From Chlorobiota bacterium (GTDB taxonomy: Bacteria; Bacteroidota; Ignavibacteria; OLB7): a stretch of DNA of 64,000 nt. A program made the position numbers and the translations under genes. The stretch is from contig JADJXR010000001.1 of the NCBI GenBank assembly GCA_016710285.1, positions 620,001-684,000 on the forward strand, written 5' to 3'. Shown piece by piece: positions 61,323-64,000 of this stretch. Each line of letters opens with the position of its first letter. Position 1 is the stretch's first letter. The notes below the pieces were generated by a model, which saw nothing but the letters and a program-made list of their open reading frames with translations, did no database searches and had not been told where the DNA came from.

Positions 61323-62681
61323 TTATCGTGGTAGCTGGAACCCCGCCGTTCGTCGGCCCGCACCCTGCTGCACGGTGATGAAATAGGTTCCTGATGGAAG
61401 GCCACGAATATCTATTTGGATACTTTGCTTCCCTACTCTCCCTTCCACCGTTCGCTCGGTGATTACTCGCCGCCCTTGCAGGTCGTCGCACCAAGCGTGT
61501 ACTGCTTCGGGATTCTCACTCGTGAATTCTACTTCCACATAATCTCCCACATTTTTCACCACAATCTCTCCCATGGTTTCCCTTGCGGGGGAGGCTTGCT
61601 CCACACTGCTTACTTCATCTAAATAGGCTACCAATCCTCCACCACCAGCAACTACGTGTGGTTCTTGTTTCATCATTGCTACACGAGTGTTTGAACCTTT
61701 CTCTAATAAAATGCTATCAACACTCCATGAAGCTCCGCCATCGGTGGTGCGGCATATTCGGCCGCCTGATGTTCCAATGCCACGCAGCAAATTGGTAAAG
61801 GTTATTGTTTGGAACCCGAACAGTTTCATTGGCAAGGTGTCCTGAAGCATAACGGTCCAACTTTCACCCCCATTGCTTGTTCGTGCAACGATCACCGGAT
61901 AGCCATAACCAGGTTGAAAATCCCCAGGGGCAGTAAACCACCCATTAAGGCTATCAAGGAAGAAAAATCCTCCATGCCATCGCAATCCATTTGGCAACGA
62001 AAAAGGGTTGGTTTTTTGATCCCATGTTTTTCCATAATCGGTTGTTCGATTTATTGCAAACCCAGAGGAATTTACTTCAAACCCAATATATTTTCCGGGA
62101 GCAATGCAGGCACCACTAAGCATCATTGTTTGTTCTAATTCTCCTGTGTTTTTCGGTCCAGGTATTAATTGCCATGTTGCTCCGCCATCCGATGTCACCA
62201 TCGGACGATTGAACTCCTCATTCGGAACGCCTTTCGTCTCAAACAATACGCCGTGAAGGCTATCGCAGAAATACATCGGTTTTGCATAAGCGAAGCCATC
62301 ATATACCCGAGTTTTCGCCCATGTTTTTCCTCCGTCAACCGAACGAATAATGTAGCTGCTGTCGGCACTGGCTACTATCACATCTGGTGAAATCCAAGCA
62401 AGGCTGGATAGCTGCAATGCCCGCTTTGGATACATCCCCGTATCTGCGTACACCTTTTTCCATGTTTTTCCACCATCCATTGTTTGGAATATAAAGGTGT
62501 CATCAAATTGAATTTCTTGCCCACCAATCACGCAACGCTGTTCATCCAAACAGGCAATGCATGATATTCCACGCTCCACCACCCTTTGGATTTTCCATTC
62601 TTTTTGTTGTGCTACTACTGCTGGCGAGCAGCATACCACGCAGAAGAGTAGGAGAAATCGTTCAAAATAGTTGTGCTTCAT
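61323..62681 (-). CDS. Ycf48/BNR-repeat T9SS cargo protein
   Basis: The 452 aa secreted protein has a signal peptide (ERFLLLFCVVCCSPAVVAQ), then five to six BNR/Asp-box blades of a seven-bladed propeller (QTMDGGKTWKKVYAD, RSVDGGKTWAKT, TSDGGATWQL, TTDYGKTWDQK, TSNGGESWTV, TTDGGASWSV). A C-terminal sorting-type domain follows (VKNVGDYVEVEFTSENPEA to LPSGTYFITVQQG). The blades resemble Ycf48 and sialidase-like repeats, without catalytic residues. The start at 62681 is set by the signal peptide. Confidence 0.82.
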   Translation of the reverse strand: MKHNYFERFLLLFCVVCCSPAVVAQQKEWKIQRVVERGISCIACLDEQRCVIGGQEIQFDDTFIFQTMDGGKTWKKVYADTGMYPKRALQLSSLAWISPDVIVASADSSYIIRSVDGGKTWAKTRVYDGFAYAKPMYFCDSLHGVLFETKGVPNEEFNRPMVTSDGGATWQLIPGPKNTGELEQTMMLSGACIAPGKYIGFEVNSSGFAINRTTDYGKTWDQKTNPFSLPNGLRWHGGFFFLDSLNGWFTAPGDFQPGYGYPVIVARTSNGGESWTVMLQDTLPMKLFGFQTITFTNLLRGIGTSGGRICRTTDGGASWSVDSILLEKGSNTRVAMMKQEPHVVAGGGGLVAYLDEVSSVEQASPARETMGEIVVKNVGDYVEVEFTSENPEAVHAWCDDLQGRRVITERTVEGRVGKQSIQIDIRGLPSGTYFITVQQGAGRRTAGFQLPR

Positions 62682-62824
62682 AATAAACCGCCGATGTGAG
62701 TACGTGAACGGGTGCAGCGCCACATTACAACATCACCCACAATGGAGCAAGAGAAATTATTGCCAGCACGAATAGCCCTTGCAGTAGGAATAGATGTGGC
62801 GGATTTGCGCAGGGCTGTGGGGGT

Positions 62825-64000
62825 TCACCAATGCCCAATCAACAACAGCCTTCCGCTTTCGGCAAGGGTGTCAATATCGGTCAGTTCATTGCTGATGTTG
62901 TTGCATCCTTTGCGCCAACGGCTGCTCCAGACGCGAAAGGTTTCGGGGTCATCAATAAGCAGCGTGATGTTGTTGGCACGGGCATATTCCGCTAATCGTT
63001 CTTCGGCGGCGGCATTAATGGCGTGGTGGCTAAGAACTCCATCAAGATTTAGGACGGAGACCCCGGGTAGGAAGTATCCAACAACACCAGCATTCCAAGC
63101 ACCGATTGCCGTTGGCCGCAACGGAGCGGGCATGGATTCGATACGCTGCTGGAGCGTTATTGCCCCCCGGTATTTCAGGTTCTCCCCTCCTTCACGATTC
63201 CAACCGTTCCAGAACCCCAACCCTATCAACCCAGCAACAGCAATGGCAGGAATTGCCGGATGCCACGCCCGTGCGCGGCCCAACGCTCGCCGATGCAGCA
63301 CGTGGTTGAACACAATTCCAACAACAACAATGATGAAGGGATACAGGAGTGTGCAATACCATGACCGCATCACCCCACCATAGATGGTGTGGGCAACAAC
63401 AAACAGCAGAACACCAGCAACCAGCACCGCCACCAGCCGAACGCTGTTGAATGCTCCCCCGCCACTATCGCTCTGCGGCTTGCTTCGGCGAATGCTGAGC
63501 ACCCACCAACCCACCATTGCCGCGCCGGCCACCCAACAGAACAGCAGGAGCGGTTTTCCCAAAAAGGGAATGGGGATGGTTCGCAGAACAGCAGTAAGGT
63601 TATCGGCCACCCGGCTGCACCATTCCCACACGCTTGGCGAATCGCTCCATAAAAATTGCGCTGCCATAAACTCCAAGGCTCGGCCGCTGGATTGCTGGAT
63701 TGTGCCAAACGTCGCCAGCGACCAGAGTATCCACGGAGCAAGCAACGCGGCTGGAATCATCGCCACCCAACAGCTTTGCCGCCAACGTGGGCGAAGGCTC
63801 CAAAAAAGATAGAGGAGCAACGGAGCTATCACGAACAGGGAATCAACACGCGCCAGCAAGACCAGGCCGATAGCGATGGCAAGCCACTTCCAATCGCCTG
63901 GGTTGTTGCTGCGCAGCAGCCGAACGTAGAAATAGAGGAGGGACGAAAGGAGCATCACGGTCGCGCTGGTCTCCAAGCCGTTCATCGTGCCGAAGTGAGC
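62825..64000 (-). CDS. Polytopic membrane protein, GT-C-like (5' truncated by window edge)
   Basis: The frame is open to the right edge, and AHFGTMNGLETSAT continues upstream of the first ATG at 63985, so the start lies outside the window. About 390 residues are visible, with at least eight hydrophobic helices (MLLSSLLYFYVRLL, WLAIAIGLVLLARVDSLFVI, LLLFCWVAGAAMVGWWVLSI). The C-terminal soluble part (ESMPAPLRPTAIGAWNAGVV) resembles that of dolichyl-phosphate-mannose-type transferases (GT39-like). A GMNGLE-like motif near the start and the helix layout support this, but no catalytic Asp pair is in view. Confidence 0.6.
   Translation of the reverse strand, partial: AHFGTMNGLETSATVMLLSSLLYFYVRLLRSNNPGDWKWLAIAIGLVLLARVDSLFVIAPLLLYLFWSLRPRWRQSCWVAMIPAALLAPWILWSLATFGTIQQSSGRALEFMAAQFLWSDSPSVWEWCSRVADNLTAVLRTIPIPFLGKPLLLFCWVAGAAMVGWWVLSIRRSKPQSDSGGGAFNSVRLVAVLVAGVLLFVVAHTIYGGVMRSWYCTLLYPFIIVVVGIVFNHVLHRRALGRARAWHPAIPAIAVAGLIGLGFWNGWNREGGENLKYRGAITLQQRIESMPAPLRPTAIGAWNAGVVGYFLPGVSVLNLDGVLSHHAINAAAEERLAEYARANNITLLIDDPETFRVWSSRWRKGCNNISNELTDIDTLAESGRLLLIGHW

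Noticed and set aside
60953..61334. Overlapping frames with PFRANIPAN / GRCPGLGY peptides
   Set aside because: They come from the palindromic repeat element and its spacer; such peptides are a common miscall of this repeat type.

Overview
The window is about 57-60% GC by eye and looks like chromosome from a Gram-negative member of the FCB group. The best guess is the Ignavibacteria/Kapabacteria side of the Bacteroidota-Chlorobiota lineage. That placement is inference. It rests on several secreted proteins that end in a type IX secretion (T9SS) sorting domain, on large HYDIN/ASH-type 'choice-of-anchor D' proteins, and on the mix of housekeeping families. No 16S rRNA, ribosomal-protein cluster or T9SS machinery gene is present to confirm it.

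Layout. 1-3.4 kb: end of a ba3-type haem-copper oxidase subunit I, then SCO, PCu(A)C and a lipoprotein cytochrome c, which form a terminal-oxidase and copper-insertion cluster. 3.5-11.8 kb: two very large T9SS cargo proteins on the minus strand. 12-19 kb: a minus-strand tripartite efflux operon (TolC, MacA, MacB ATPase, two MacB-like permeases) with a LolD-like ATPase behind it. 19-25 kb: a fused alpha/beta E1 2-oxoacid dehydrogenase, a T9SS subtilase and an MsbA-like exporter. 25-28 kb: two unrecognised lipoproteins and tRNA-Ser(UGA). 28-36.5 kb: a Nif3-like protein, a zinc-ribbon coiled-coil protein, RNase P RNA, a TPR protein, a DUF2520 protein, a DUF1015 protein, a DegP/HtrA protease and RecO. 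36.6-51.8 kb: a DUF457 membrane protein, a degenerate tyrosine recombinase coupled to a CorA transporter, a duplicated-domain lipoprotein, a DEDDh-GIY-YIG nuclease fusion, HemD-HemE, TerC, an SH3-like protein, a PAP2 phosphatase, PriA, a DUF2279 protein and TruA. 51.8-64 kb: two more T9SS cargo genes, a GH57 glycosidase, a palindromic intergenic element, a Ycf48/BNR-like T9SS protein and a truncated membrane glycosyltransferase-like gene.

The most striking structure is a nearly identical inverted repeat of about 2.98 kb (3518-6492 and 55661-58637) with about 49 kb between its arms. Each arm is the C-terminal two thirds or more of a giant LamG/PKD/ASH/T9SS protein; the N-terminal LamG parts differ. 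Both copies carry several 1-2 base indels, mostly in homopolymers and at different places in each copy. Nearly every other large gene in the window is intact. This is either parallel decay or, more likely in my view, consensus error left in a repeat that could not be polished. The repeat is also a natural substrate for inversion or gene conversion.

I did not find a CRISPR array, prophage, insertion-sequence transposase, toxin-antitoxin pair or recognisable defence island. Candidates for new biology are the inverted cargo-gene pair, the recombinase lacking its first catalytic arginine, the adjacent lipoproteins at 25.5-27.7 kb, and the inverted modular element at 60.97-61.25 kb.
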